DNA of 64,000 bases, from assembly GCA_005406025.1 (NCBI GenBank), contig BGZK01001008.1, positions 62,001 to 126,000 on the forward strand, written 5' to 3'. This DNA comes from Eumeta japonica. Lineage: Eukaryota; Arthropoda; Insecta; Lepidoptera; Psychidae. The position numbers and the translations under genes were made by a program. The notes below the pieces were generated by a model. It was not told the DNA's origin, searched no databases, and saw only the letters and a program-made list of their open reading frames with translations. This document shows positions 45,251 to 57,439 of the stretch, one piece after another; positions within the stretch are counted from its first letter, which is position 1, and every line of letters begins with the position of its first letter.

Positions 45251-48010
45251 ACTATTATAAAAGCTTTTTACTCTTTACTTATACTCTACATATTAGTTCT
45301 GTCTATATACAATAAATTTATTCCCACTTAAACATAAGATAACTGTAATATTCAACATATTATTAATCTAATTCTTTGTTACATTCAGCAGCAGAATAAT
45401 AGAGCTGTTAAGCTTTAATTATCACGATAAAAACAAGAAAATTTCAGAATAAAATTAACATTAAGGCAAACCTAAAATTTTTGCGGTGTTGACACTTACA
45501 TGTGTCGGCTTTTATACATCTAACTACCACAGATGAGGTCACCGCACAGAAATTAACACGTAAACTATTTTTTAAATAATTACTGAAAATATAAACAATT
45601 TTGATGAGGGATTGATAAAGCAAATCCAGAGTAAATTATTGAGTAAAAAAATAATATAAACGTTTAATGACTTTTATAAAAGTTAATATTTTTCGTGTCA
45701 TAGCAAAATTAAATTTTGAATAATATTGTTTTTCAAGATTTATAACAGATATAAAGCAATTAAGAAAAAGTATCTGAGGAGCGATTTTTTGGCATATAGT
45801 TTAAAATATATATATTCCGCGCTAACTTCTTACTGTTTTAATTATAATTGAACGCACCCAAACAGCTTGAAGGATCGTCTATTTTTTCGCCGAAGTTTTT
45901 CCTGAAAGTCCAAGCGCGTGTGGCCGATGATCGTCTAGTGACCGCGGAGGGTTCACTTCACTCTCTTGTGTTAATAATGTTTGTGGGACAACCTGCATTC
46001 ATTTGTTTTCCTCTGCGGGTTCGCGTGTCGACCGCCTACTTAGTCTCCTATGTTGCCTGGCCAATTTCGGGCCCGGCCCAGCTGTATGTTTCGATTTCTT
46101 TTTCGCATTCTAAATCATCTAACGGATTGAACGAATTCGCTAATTCGAAAATTTGGAGAAAGCCTGCATCCGCTTTGGTCAGTATTAACTCATTCTAGGT
46201 CTAAAAATCAACAAAGGTCGTCAAAAATGCTTCATATGTCTCTATGTACTTGGTTTCGATACTCAGTATAATCATCAAAGCGTGCCTGCAATTTAATTTT
46301 ATTCTTTGGATTGTTTAAGCTCGCTATACTCTTAAACCACGTTACTTTGGATTTAAAACTCGCTAAACAGAAACAAAACTAGCAAAACTCACAAAACTTC
46401 AGTTATAGAAAAAAAACAAAATATATTCTTGCGGAATACCAGAAGAATTTTACCGAAAGTCAAAGGAAATTAATATAACACCCGCATAAATACTTGATCA
46501 TTATAAAAAATATTTATTATGTAAAAGAAAATAAGATAATATTATTGCTCGCTTGCGAAACACGAATTAAAATACATGCAAACTACTCAACCAAAAAAAA
46601 ATATTAAAAGGAAATATTCTAAATTAAAAAAAAACAATCTAAGAAATAGCCCACAAGTTAGTATATAAATAAATTCCTAACAAAAATAAACTACTTTAAA
46701 CCGCTAAGAATTATCTACCTAAGAAATGTTATTTTTATTGCCCGCGATATATTTTATATACAATGTCTAACTAAGAAACCTACTTACCCTAGTTATATTT
46801 GTACATTAAATCCATAACATTAAACATATATGTTTGCCCGCCTTATATATAAGTAAATAAAAAACCATTCGCTTGTGGTAATTTACGTTACACGATATAT
46901 TTGTAAAATAATAACAGAATGTTTTCGGTCTTGACCTTGACCGTTGAACGTTTGATTGGCAACAGTACGATTTACACTGCTCGTACAAGCACCTTCTGAT
47001 AACCAGTTTGCACATCATCTAAATAAACCCCGTATTTACCTCGAAGTTGAGGGAATTCAAATTACAATAAAATTACCCTAAAACTCGAAATTAAAAAAAT
47101 CAAGATATTACTTTAATTGAATATTAAAAATCCGCAAAAAACTCCTAAATGGATCGTTCGCATATCAACCGCCCACTTAGTCACCTACGTTCGTTGAACG
47201 TCAAAATGGCGTTTCCTCCCGCGCTGTTTGTCTCGCTCCACGTCCATCCATATGGTCAAGGGATGACAAACTATAATTATGCAAAAGATATGTGCGCGCA
47301 CACACACAGAAGTCGACAGCGATGGCGCAGAGGGGACATGACGGCATGCGTCATACCGTTTTCGGTGACGGTATACGGGTTGATTTTACTGCCCAGGCGC
47401 GAAAATAAATACTTCACATCAAAAAATTCACACAAAATTTACCTTAAGTCTGGATATAATGTCATAAACAGGATCTATCCAAAATTCTCTTTGTCGTTGT
47501 CATTGTCGTTTATAATAATGATAAAGTAACCAGACACAATCTTATTCTTCGATATTCATTTTTCGACTAGCGTTTCTGGATGTTCATTCAATAATGCGCG
47601 TCAAACGCACGTCCGAACGCTTAGTCTGTACAAGCCCTATAATTTAAATTTTTCAAGGTATGAAGTTTTCAAAACTAAGACCAACACAAATTAAGTACCA
47701 CTGTAATGTGTTGTACTTATAATTCCTTTACCACATCAGATTTTTTTTATAAAAGGGAAAAAACGTTAATTTTTAAAATGAAATAAGAAATCTGTTATTA
47801 TTTTACCAATACGTATATTTCAACATTTATAAAAAAAAAATAACATTAAATAAAATTATTACTATAGGAGCATTTAGAGTAACCTCTTTCACTTTTCGCT
47901 AAAAATTGCGCCTGGGTGTGGTTTTTTTTTGTGAATATCATCAGCAATATCACGTTTCAGTAACCAGCAGTAATGATACATATTTACATTCCATCGTCAT
48001 TGATTCTTGA
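45251..48010. other. No gene seen; weak direct repeat
   Basis: A 40-bp block at 46019-46060 ('TCGCGTGTCGACCGCCTACTTAGTC.CCTA') recurs at 47158-47196 ('TCGCATATCAACCGCCCACTTAGTCACCTA'), about 1.14 kb apart. It may be a repeat or a diverged long terminal repeat pair, but similarity does not extend clearly. 45850-46200 and 47149-47410 are GC-richer than the AT-rich middle. The open frames there have no family resemblance. Confidence 0.35.
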
Positions 48011-48534
48011 TAGACGCTTGCCTGCAACATGCATTAACATGCAGCATGCTACCTACCGCTTACGCTCGAATCTGCCTCCTCACTACGAATCTCTATACAA
48101 AGAATTGAATATTGATTCGAGAGGATTGACAGATATCGAACATCTAAGCATGTGTTATTTTTTTTATAATTATTTTAGTCCGCTAATCGTTATATTGTTA
48201 ATTGACATGAATATTAACCACACGACAGCGGATCACTTAACGAGGTTGAGTCGGTTGTTTTTAACACTCCTTACACCCTGGTGAATGTGACTGTCGACGA
48301 TTTCCTGAGGATGTGCCTGGTTGGCATGAAACGTACAGAGAATTAACAATATAACGATTAGCGGACTAAGATAATCATAAAAATAAATAATACTTGCTTA
48401 GGTGTTCGATATTTGTCAATCCTCTCGAATCAATATTCATTTTTTTGGATAGAGATTCGTAGTGGAGAGGCAGATTCGAGAGTCAGCGGTGGATTACATG
48501 CTGCATGTTAATGCATGTTGCAGGCAAGCGTCTA
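48011..48534. mobile_element. Foldback MITE, copy 3 (complete)
   Basis: 524 bp. The ends TAGACGCTTGCCTGCAACATG and its inverted copy ...CATGTTGCAGGCAAGCGTCTA are nearly perfect, and the arms run about 180 bp. They include 'CGAATCTGCCTC.TCACTACGAATCTCTAT.CAAA' and 'GATATCGAACA.CTAAGCA.GTGTTATT.TTTTATAAT'. The unique centre (about 48195-48345) includes 'CCTGGTTGGCATGAAACGTAC', which is present inverted in copy 2. It has no ORF of its own; the open frame over the left arm is accidental. TA at both borders suggests TA target duplication. The right end abuts the pseudogene at 48535. Confidence 0.85.
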
Positions 48535-49030
48535 CTATGGATTTTCGCGAATTAACACCTCACACAATACAATATTGGTCCTTGATTCCATAGTTTTGAT
48601 GTCTTGATGAAACCGTTCTCCCTGTTCTTCATTACGCTCACGAAGATCAGGAAAAAATCTATATGTAAATCTAGAAAGTAGAATTTTATACTCATGTTGC
48701 ATCCTACCTACTTTTTGATATTTTTCCAATGAAGTTGCTAAGTTGCTATAATATTTTTATAGTTAGGGTTTTTGTGATTCCCAAAAAAATTCTTAACAAC
48801 GTTTTTAAATGCCAGCCAAGCTTCTAATTCAGCAGCATTAATTGGTGCATCAAATTCTCCATTGCTCATCAAATATCTAATTTGTGATCCATCAGATACC
48901 CCTTCTTTTATTTTTGCATCAGACAATCTCGGGAATTTTCGACTGAGGTATTTAAAACTATCATTGTCCTTATCAAACTCTTTGACGAATTTCTTCGTCA
49001 AACCCAGTTTAATATGAAGAGTAGGTAAGT
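48535..49030 (-). pseudogene. 'GERFHQDI' family protein fragment (uncharacterised)
   Basis: Minus strand from 49030: 'NLPTLHIKLGLTKKFVKEF', then 'FKYLSRKFPRLSDAKIKEGV', 'SQIRYLMSNGEF', 'AWLAFKNVVKNFFGNHKNPNY', a stop/frameshift at about 48735, 'LEKYQKVGRMQHEYKI', 'FFPDLRERNEEQGERFHQDI' and 'TMESR'. This order and wording match the C-terminal half of a large family of uncharacterised animal proteins (consensus recalled as LPPLHIKLGL...FPRLSEAKIKEG...GFLGN...E.GERFHQDI..ME.RYQG.W). The family is often multi-copy and probably linked to mobile DNA; its function is unknown to me. The N-terminal half is absent. The C-terminus is cut exactly where the MITE starts (48534). Confidence 0.8.
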
Positions 49031-51808
49031 TTTTCGTAAAAAAATTTTGTTATAGGTATAACCAAATGTATTCATACTATTTTGACATTTTCTTGTAAGA
49101 CATTTTGCTTTTTAAATATTGTTCAACCACGAATAATTGATAAAATTCAAAAAATATCAAAAGCAAAACACTAACACATTTTTTTAATTTACACTATAAT
49201 TTTAGTAAAAAAATTGTAAGCAAAGTTACTTTAACAGCTTATTCCCGTGTAAAGCCTTTTGGCTGAGTGTATCGCTGTTGCAACTAATAGATTTTTCATG
49301 AGAAATCGTACAATTTGCGCCAAAGAATAAGATTAATTATTGTTTCATTTAGGAGGTGTACAAAGTTAGGCATATTAAGAGAAATTGTTGTCCGTTGATG
49401 ATTATGATTTCACATTAGTTTAGATTACTGGTTCAAACAATGAAACCTTAAAAACACAACACATTTTCAATTAAGCATTCGTTTGTTCACGAAATTGAAT
49501 TCATCTATGTTTACCGCGCCCCAAAGGTTGTTTGCACTCGTCGATTACTTATTGGTAGGCAAATATGAGAATTTTCGTTGATCAACAGCAGCCGAATTGA
49601 ATTCTAAAACTGACAGGTTTTGAGAAAAACTCATGACAAATTTAAAACCAAAGATAATTTTGTAATTCTTTGTCGGCATTTCAAACTTTTTTTTCATAAA
49701 ATTATACTATTCCTTTACTACGTATATCCGGACAGATGAAATCCTCATATCAGTTTGCGTACAACAGATATCGTCTATGATAATCAAATGATAAATACAT
49801 TAAAATACATTCGAACGAGTATAACAGTAATCTCAGTAAGGCGACAACGGCGATGGGAGCTGACGGTCGAAGAGAACTAACTCATTTCCTTCGAATGAAT
49901 GGTGAGAAAAAAAAAACAATTTCCGCGGCCGGCGCATACATACGTTTAGCGGCCTTAATTTCGGAAGCTTCCCTAAATCCATACACCTGTCCCGCGGCCC
50001 TTGTTTGCGAGGCAGTATTAAGAAGCATTTTGTAGCGCGTTTCTGGCACAGCTCTCTTATTTATTGCTGGCGCAGTGAACGTGCTCCATGCGAATTTGTT
50101 CTCATAATATTTCTAGCGAAATGCTACACGTAGTTTATGTGTCTAACGGGCCCGTACAAAATGGGACCCTAATCCGGGCATTTTACGGTCGCGTGTGCGG
50201 ACTTTGTTCGCGCACTCGTACGTTCATCCGAATGCTTTTGTCTCCTTATTTACTTTAATGTGATATTTTATAATATTTCACGTGTAACATCCGCCCTTTT
50301 CCCATTTGCTGCCAGCATTTTTATTACGTTCTACGAATGTACCTTCCTTATCGTTCCTTTTTATTGGGGATAATGAATTTTGTTTTGTGGACGTTTTTGT
50401 TGAAATATCCGTTCAATTATTTCAAAGATCACTGCAATGAGTTCTAGTTAAAATTCTCGTTATAGAATTGGCAAAAACTCAATAATTTCGATATACACTA
50501 TAGTAAACGCTCCTCTTACAACTAACAGTTGACATCGTACTGGTACAAAAGACACAGAAAGTAGTAATAAAACACAGAAAGTAGTATTTAGTTTCCATAA
50601 TGAGATTTCTAAAAACTCACCACCCTTTTTTATTTTAACAGTGCCGCGGGTGGGTCAGGTCTTATTTACTTCATTACTGAGGTATAGTTTCCCATGATCT
50701 CTACATTTGATATCATGGACATTCCCGTCACGTTGTTACATTCCAATTAGGAGTTACTAAGGACCGTCATCACCGATGTGGTGATAACGTCTAGGATCGC
50801 CAGCTTAATGTACTCCGCGAGGTGTAGAGCGAGTGTTTTAAATCGATATAACTTAAGAAGTCCTTCATGGTCGATTCCCTCGTGGTCAAGATCGAACCAG
50901 TCTTATTTTTATAGAGCCTTAGCGATAGGGGTATAAAAAAGCTGAGGTAACAATAACAAACAAGCAAGGTTTTATTATATGTATATATATATTCGAATCG
51001 AAGCGGACATTTTCTTTTTTGCACATTTTTTATACCTTCAGCGCTGGCATTGTGTGGCATAAGACATGTATGTCAATTCGATGAGGTTTTCTCAGCCATA
51101 ATTTTAAAACGATGTCTTGGAAATCATTTTCAACGCACTGTATCCGTATGTCGTTTAGATCTTAGCTACTTATATACAGAAAATAAGCTAAAATCATAAC
51201 TGCTATAATTTATAATGGCATCACAAATACTGATAGTGACTTTTTGGTAATATTTTCATCTATAAAATAAAATCATATAAAAAAAACTAACAATGAAAAA
51301 TATATATTATCACATTTGTAATAATAATTTGCATTCACAATTTTGTTGCCAACAAAATTCTTTTAGTCTTTTTATTTATCTACAGTCTTCTTCGAAAGTT
51401 CAGAGCTCTGTAGGTACATAAGTTTAAGGAATAAAGTATTAAGTTTAAAAAAAAGATTTACTCTTTTTAAAGTCTTTGAAAATTTCAGTTCGATAGAGGT
51501 TTAGTAAATTTTGAATTATGTATAGGTAATATTCTTTTTATGATTTTAAAAATATTCAGAAAGGCACTCCCAAAGCTTAATCAGCTTCAGTCCTCAAAAC
51601 ACTTCCTTGAATGCCGCAAAATCCATTGAAATCGGTTCATTTCATCTAAAGACATTTCCGAAGAAAAACTTTCAAAAAATAGTAAATCTAACTAAATAAC
51701 TTCTAAAAAATTGCTTTGATAAAGATTGAGCGCACGTTAATTTAAAAAGGTTTTTACTTTGAATGGCTTCAAATTTTGATTAATCTTAAGTTGAAATATT
51801 AGAAAAAA
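49031..51808. other. No gene seen
   Basis: 49850-50035 and 50130-50230 are GC-richer, with short frames that do not resemble known proteins. 50640-50800 is balanced. The remainder is AT-rich. More of the GERFHQDI gene is not recognisable upstream of 49030. Confidence 0.4.
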
Positions 51809-52015
51809 TCATATTAACAATATGAAGAATAAGTGCAAAAATATGTAAAGGCTCTTGAGTTCAAATAGCTCAGAAATGCATGAATACAGTTTTGGACCGT
51901 CTACACTTAAAAGTAACAAAGAGATTTCTTGATCGTTTCCTTTGAGTTCTAAACTTTTTTCAGCGTATGCACATAATACGATGAAACAAAAGCAATTTAC
52001 ATATTTAAATAACAT
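51809..52015 (-). CDS. Small hypothetical protein, possible secreted or membrane peptide
   Basis: A 68-codon ATG-initiated frame. The first 18 residues ('MLFKYVNCFCFIVLCAYA') look like a signal peptide with a plausible cleavage site A-Y-A before Glu. The middle ('EKSLELKGNDQEISLLLL') is charged then hydrophobic. The C-terminus ('LYIFLHLFFILLI') is a hydrophobic tail. It lies in AT-rich DNA, where hydrophobic frames arise by chance, and I recognise no family. No neighbouring exon was identified. Confidence 0.2.
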   Translation of the reverse strand: MLFKYVNCFCFIVLCAYAEKSLELKGNDQEISLLLLSVDGPKLYSCISELFELKSLYIFLHLFFILLI

Positions 52016-55000
52016 TTAATTTATATTGTTTATTCACAACTATTTAATAGCTACAGTTACCTGTTTTTTTCAGTTACATTTATAATTTAGGTTTTACGAT
52101 TTATTACGAATACAACTTCTGAAAAATTAAAGGTAATCAAATGCCACGAACTTCATTCAAGACTGAAAAGTTATCATACCAACTCTGTCTCTATCATCAT
52201 ATTTTCATCATCGTCTATAATAAATAGGATTCATGAAAGAAATTCATGAGTCCTTCCGTTTCTATCGAAGAGCTTCTTACACATTTTAGTTAAGAAGTCA
52301 TCAAAACAAAATAAGTAAATGAATGAGTGGGTGCACTATTAAAGTCAAAGTCGATTTGAGAGTGCAATCGAAAAGTTGCATTTCTCAAATCAATTTCCAA
52401 ATCATTTGCAAAATCATCTCGTCAACACCACCGTTGTTGTATTGTGATCGCAATCGAATCATGCACGTCTGTAGATTAGATTTAACCAAATTTTTAGATT
52501 TATTTATAAAATTGTGACATATATGTGTACGTATATGTAGATCTAATTATTGAGATATATATTTAAAAGAAGGTTTAAGCCGATGATACAGCATCCCGGT
52601 ATATTTAGATCAGATTACAAGAAGTCCGGAAAATTCGTTACCCGTTTGAGTGAGTCCCGCCGTGAGCGATTTAGCAGGTCACCGCCACCGGAATTTCCAT
52701 AATATAGATATTTTCCCATTTCGACGCCGCGGCCGGCACCTGGCGCCCTCCCGCGCTCGATATGGACGAACTTTCCTTTTCAATGAATGTTTTAAAGTCG
52801 TTTGCGTTTGTTATTGTTTGCGATCGGGGAAGTTCAATGCTAAAGGATAAAGCGGTTTATAGAAGTTCCTCTTTTCGCGGCGCGGGCGTCGTAACGTTAG
52901 GTGTGAGCGCACCGGAACTTCGGCTGCCGACGAGAAATATTATGTACTCGTGTCGTTTTCCGAAACGATCTGGCTCTCTTTACACTCTAGCGATTTTATT
53001 AAGCGTGTAAATTTTTTAAATGTAATATCTGACCGAAAAATAATAGCTCCGAATAGTTAAGATGAGATTAAACGTAAAACCATTATGTAAACAAATAGAA
53101 CTGTTCGCTTTGCTTATAATGGAACGCGAAAATAATACGTATTCGGCGTTATAACTGGAAGATGTAAACGCAAGATTAAAGCGCGCGCCATAAATATTAC
53201 ACAGCAGATATTTTTCCATTCGGCTTAGAAGCCAATTTACCGGATGCTAGAAGTTTTATGGTTTCAATATACAATATTTCATTCATAATCAGGATATAAT
53301 CTTAACCTTCGCGGTAAACAGGAGAAAATAATTAAGTGTTGCAAGGCAGGCCGGTCGCGACGGAAAACGCCGTAAATTAAGTGGAAACACGTATTTTCCG
53401 CGGGACCCGTTTTACGTCAGCATAACGAACATCGCGTAACGGCGTAATAGCGCAATAACGCAATTACGGCCCGAAAGCGATCGCAGTTATCCTCAACCTT
53501 GATAACTTTTAACGAATCGAGCGGACTCAAACGGAGCATAACGGCGGCCCATTCCGAGATCGTTGTCGTCGAGATTAATTCTGTTAAACAAACTCGCGGT
53601 AAGAGGTAACAGGGTAGCGGAGATAAGGCGGCGGAAATTGCCTTAGCGGTGGGCAGAGCGCGCGCGCCGCGCTGATGGATCGCCGGATCGCATGACCTGG
53701 TAATTGTTACCTCGGCCGGCGCGCGGCGGCTCGCGTGTCCACCGCTACGCCTTTGTTGTGACGCTTTAATAGAGAGGTTTGCGACTCCTACTGTTTGCCT
53801 GATGCGACTAACGCTTCCCGCTACGTCTGAAAATGGGCATAACGTTTTTTTTTTCAGCGTTAAGTACTTAAAATTTTAATTTGTTTTTGTTCAACTTATT
53901 TTAATTGTTTTTATTACGTCACAAGTCAAAAAAGCTTCGTGCTTCGTAACTCATAAATCGAGTGGGTCGTCATAGGATTAAATATTTATAAGAGGTAAAC
54001 GAGCATGCATGCCGTTGGAAAATAGATAGTCACCGTCATCCATAGACATTCCTGACCCCAGGCGAGTCAGTATTACTTTGTCGGCCTGTTGAAATATACG
54101 CTCTTTCCTTAGAGACGTCTTTTCGAAATTCTTTGGAAATACCGATAAATGATAAATCAATCCAAAGCCCCGTTGTAGGTGCACGAAATTGTACATGAAG
54201 AGTATAGTGGTACACCGTACTATATATTTTCATAATTACACTAAATAAAATATTATCAAAAAATATTTTTTTTATTGTTTATAATTAACAATTTACTAAT
54301 AAAGTTACCAATTAAGATTTTAGATCGAAGGGGCACAATGGTGCAGTGTGGGCTAAGAGGAGTAAACGGCTGTTTTCCTCAATGCGGTGGCGACTTCTGG
54401 AATTGACGACTTAATGTTCTATATTATTAAAATTAAAATTTTTTAAATACCTGAAACACTCTATAAATAATCGATTAAGTGGTTTTTAATTTTTTTTTTG
54501 GGATAAGATATACATTAAAGCTGGCTCCATTTCAATTTGTAGCAAAAATTCTACTCCTAGAAGTTAAAAAATAAGAAGGTGAAATAAGAATTATTTAGCC
54601 ATTGTTAGTGGAAATTCGATTTATTCAACTTTTTTAGTTGCGATTGTGTGTAACTCAAAGTTGGTCCTATTCAAATTTGCAAAAAAGTAAAAATCCACCA
54701 ATGAAGATTGAAAATTAGAGCTTGAACTTTAAAAATATTTAATAATTATGAGCGTGAAAATAGGATTGCTTATCTTGATATGTTATTGGAACTAGGTATA
54801 TTACCAGCCACGAAAGAAACTGCTAATTTACATTGCCATTCTATACAACAGATCATTTTATTATTTTCTCATTCTCATCTCAAATAAAAATATCCAAAGT
54901 AGAACGGAGTTTCCTGACATAAGCACTACATTCAGAAAACAAGTCTCGAATCAAGAGTTTAATTTTTTAAAACTTTTTATGTCATTATGTGAATAATAGA

Positions 55001-55304
55001 TTTATCATCATTATCATTATTAATTACTTATCGTCATAGATATTATTACGGTAAGGTTAAAATGTTTGCGTCCCTTTTTAGAAAAAGAACCTCACAATTA
55101 CTCCACATAAATTTTATATCATTTCTCTACCGGCATCAAAAACAAAAAAAAAATATTATTTCTTTTGGTTTTGAAAAATAATTAATTATTAAAATTATCT
55201 ATATGCTGCCATCTACCGACTTTAATTTTGAAACAACGTCAACATCATTAACGGACGGTAAATTATTTGTTCCAATATTTATATAATCAAATCATCAGAT
55301 GAGT
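52016..55304. other. No gene seen; CpG-rich segment 53340-53780
   Basis: 52660-52760 and 53340-53780 are strongly GC- and CpG-rich (for example CGGCCGGCGCGCGGCGGCTCGCG, 53712-53734), in contrast with the AT-rich flanks. A 13-bp palindrome, GGTAATTGTTACC, is at 53699. No repeat family or exon was recognised, so a conserved regulatory element or an unmethylated promoter island is possible. 54000-54230 has minus-strand frames that I cannot assign. Confidence 0.4.
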
Positions 55305-55523
55305 GTACACACACACACACATACACATTATATATATATATATATATATATATATACTTAAAATATTGTTTATGAAGAAGTTTTGTAATAAAAAGGAAAT
55401 TAAAATTTACAGTCATTTTGTAAACTAATAATTATTATACATAATTTGTGCGATTTTTTCGCACAGGGTATGTCTACCTATTTAAATAATAGATTTATCA
55501 TCATTATCATCATTAATTACTTA
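54992..55523 (+). repeat. 39-bp direct repeat pair, 493 bp apart
   Basis: 54992-55030 and 55485-55523 are identical except for one base (AATAATAGATTTATCATCAT core). A 6-bp hairpin with a T5 loop (GTGCGA...TCGCAC, 55448-55464) stands just upstream of the second copy. Confidence 0.85.
55305..55357. repeat. (AC)n followed by (TA)n microsatellite
   Basis: An AC run at 55305-55326 is followed by a TA run of about 30 bp to 55357. Confidence 0.95.
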
Positions 55524-55918
55524 CTGTCAGCATCATCACGCATAAAACTAACTTTAATTTTGAAAAGTCTTTTCATATCAAAGAGAGTATACTTCAATAG
55601 TGATTTAATTCAGCATTGGACTCAAAATTGGTTCAATTCGAGAGCTCGTTTAATTAATATTGCGAAGATTCATTTTATTTTTCAATTTCTAGTTTTTACC
55701 ACGCGTACTATCATAATAATTTCTAAAATATCGTATCAATGCAATAACTTAAAAGGAATTAAAATATAATTCCAAGGTTCTCTAGATAAAACCAAAATTT
55801 TCAAAGTGAGGCTTAATGATCATAGACAATAGTCATCTTAATGAATTACATCACTCACTAGTTTACCAATAGTTCTTTATATAATTTCGTGATCGTTACA
55901 CCATTATATCGTCCTTGT

Positions 55919-56115
55919 GGCAGATTGTCTCATACTTTATAATATAAAAATTCTGATTGTTTTGTATTTACTATGTTAGACTGATTGCCCCGTACATCAT
56001 AATGTCAAAATACTGAATTGTCTCATACTTTATGTTAAAATACTGTTTGTTTTGTATTTTATAATGTCAGAATTCTGATTGTTCCTTTCTTTATAATGTT
56101 AAAATACTGGTTCGT
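55919..56115 (+). repeat. Degenerate tandem array, about 32-bp unit, 6 copies
   Basis: Units of the form TGATTGT.T..TA.TTTATAATGT.AAAATAC repeat head to tail between 55919 and 56115 with small length changes (27-34 bp). 'AAAATAC' or 'AGAATTC' closes most units. It is non-coding. Confidence 0.75.
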
Positions 56116-57439
56116 ATCACATAAAATACAATGAAACGTCACTGGAAGGACGCAAGAAAAGTATAAACGGTTTTCGTTGAGATTTACTTTCTCTTTTTAT
56201 GCTATAGACTACAATATAGCAAGGGTTTAGTGCATCCGATCGCTGCGTTGCACATGCAATGTGGATGTCTCTGCACCGATTGTTCACAGATCGCCGGCTT
56301 ATGTGCACTCATTCGATCCCCGCTGAATCAATTCACTTCATACGATGATTAAAGCCATATGTATCTCTGCCTCCATCCGTGCGCACTGCAGTGCGCAATG
56401 CAATTATTTTAGCAACATCGTTTCTGGGTTTTTTATTGAATTAATCAATGATTATAAGCTTTCCCATTGTAAGTAGGTTACTCAATATATTTAGATTATG
56501 AGGCTCCTCGCAAATATTTTATTTTTATATTTATGATTAATTTGGCCTATATATATATTTCCTCAATCTTACAAAACTTCGATGAGGCTTCGCATTTGGA
56601 ATAAAATAAATAAAAATGTATATGGATTTTACGATACCTTTCGAAGAAAATACAGTGAATATTGAAAACTGCTAAAAAATGTAACAGAAGATCACCAAAA
56701 GAAAATATGTTAGGTATTATAAAGTTTGTGAAGAAAGCAATCCATTAAATATATCAGTACAGTAACAAAACTACATAACTTGCTTTTTTCTTTCGAAATA
56801 GTTTTGAGTAAAACACAGTCTAAGACTCATCGATTGTGATATCGTCCTTATGAGTGGTGTTTCAGAAACGTTGATTTTAAAGTACATTTTATTTGATAGG
56901 ATGGTGTTACATTATATTTTATATAACATAGGTAATAGAACGACAGAAATATTAGATATAGAAGGATTAACAGTTATGTATATGTCTCGTATTTGGCTGG
57001 CTGTAAGTATCTACCTACTGTTTTGTAATAATGTAGATTGTAGATTAATTCAAAATGAATTCATTTATGGTAAGCAATTTATTTTTGTAGAATATCTGAA
57101 GATATCGAACTTGAGTCGATTATTCATAATTATGGTAGTTTATACTATGTCTTTTCTCAAATATCCATTCAAATATGGTTGAAAAAGGCAGCGATAACGA
57201 TATGACTCTATGGCGTTCATATGTTCAATATTCACAGTAAACGATATCATTTAGTTGGCCGCGCGAGCGCCGTGACCCACTTCATATAACCGCCTTTCTG
57301 GAGCGACAAAATAAACAAAATAACATATTCCGAACGATATGCTGTCGTCACATTATTACTTGCGTCACGTATGTATTATTCATAGTAGTGTCTGTTCATG
57401 TTATACCAGTGATAAATCTACGGATTATTTTCCCCACAG
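56116..57439. other. AT-rich sequence, no gene seen
   Basis: The 110-codon frame 56850-57182 is hydrophobic and AT-driven and resembles nothing known. 57240-57300 is GC-richer. No further exon of the candidate at 57440 was recognised. Confidence 0.4.

Noticed and set aside
45848..46198. 116-codon frame
   Set aside because: Starts with a non-ATG codon, overlaps a probable repeat and has no recognisable domain.
47149..47529. 126-codon frame starting with ATG
   Set aside because: Overlaps repeated sequence, ends in low complexity ('FSLSLSLS') and lacks a known domain.
47973..48284. 103-codon frame
   Set aside because: Covers the left arm of a foldback MITE. The arm is present inverted elsewhere without the frame.
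55446..55769. 107-codon frame
   Set aside because: Isoleucine-rich AT-driven sequence overlapping a direct repeat.
56850..57182. 110-codon frame, hydrophobic
   Set aside because: Composition follows local AT richness, with no signal of a real membrane protein family. Kept only as a remote possibility near the exon candidate.
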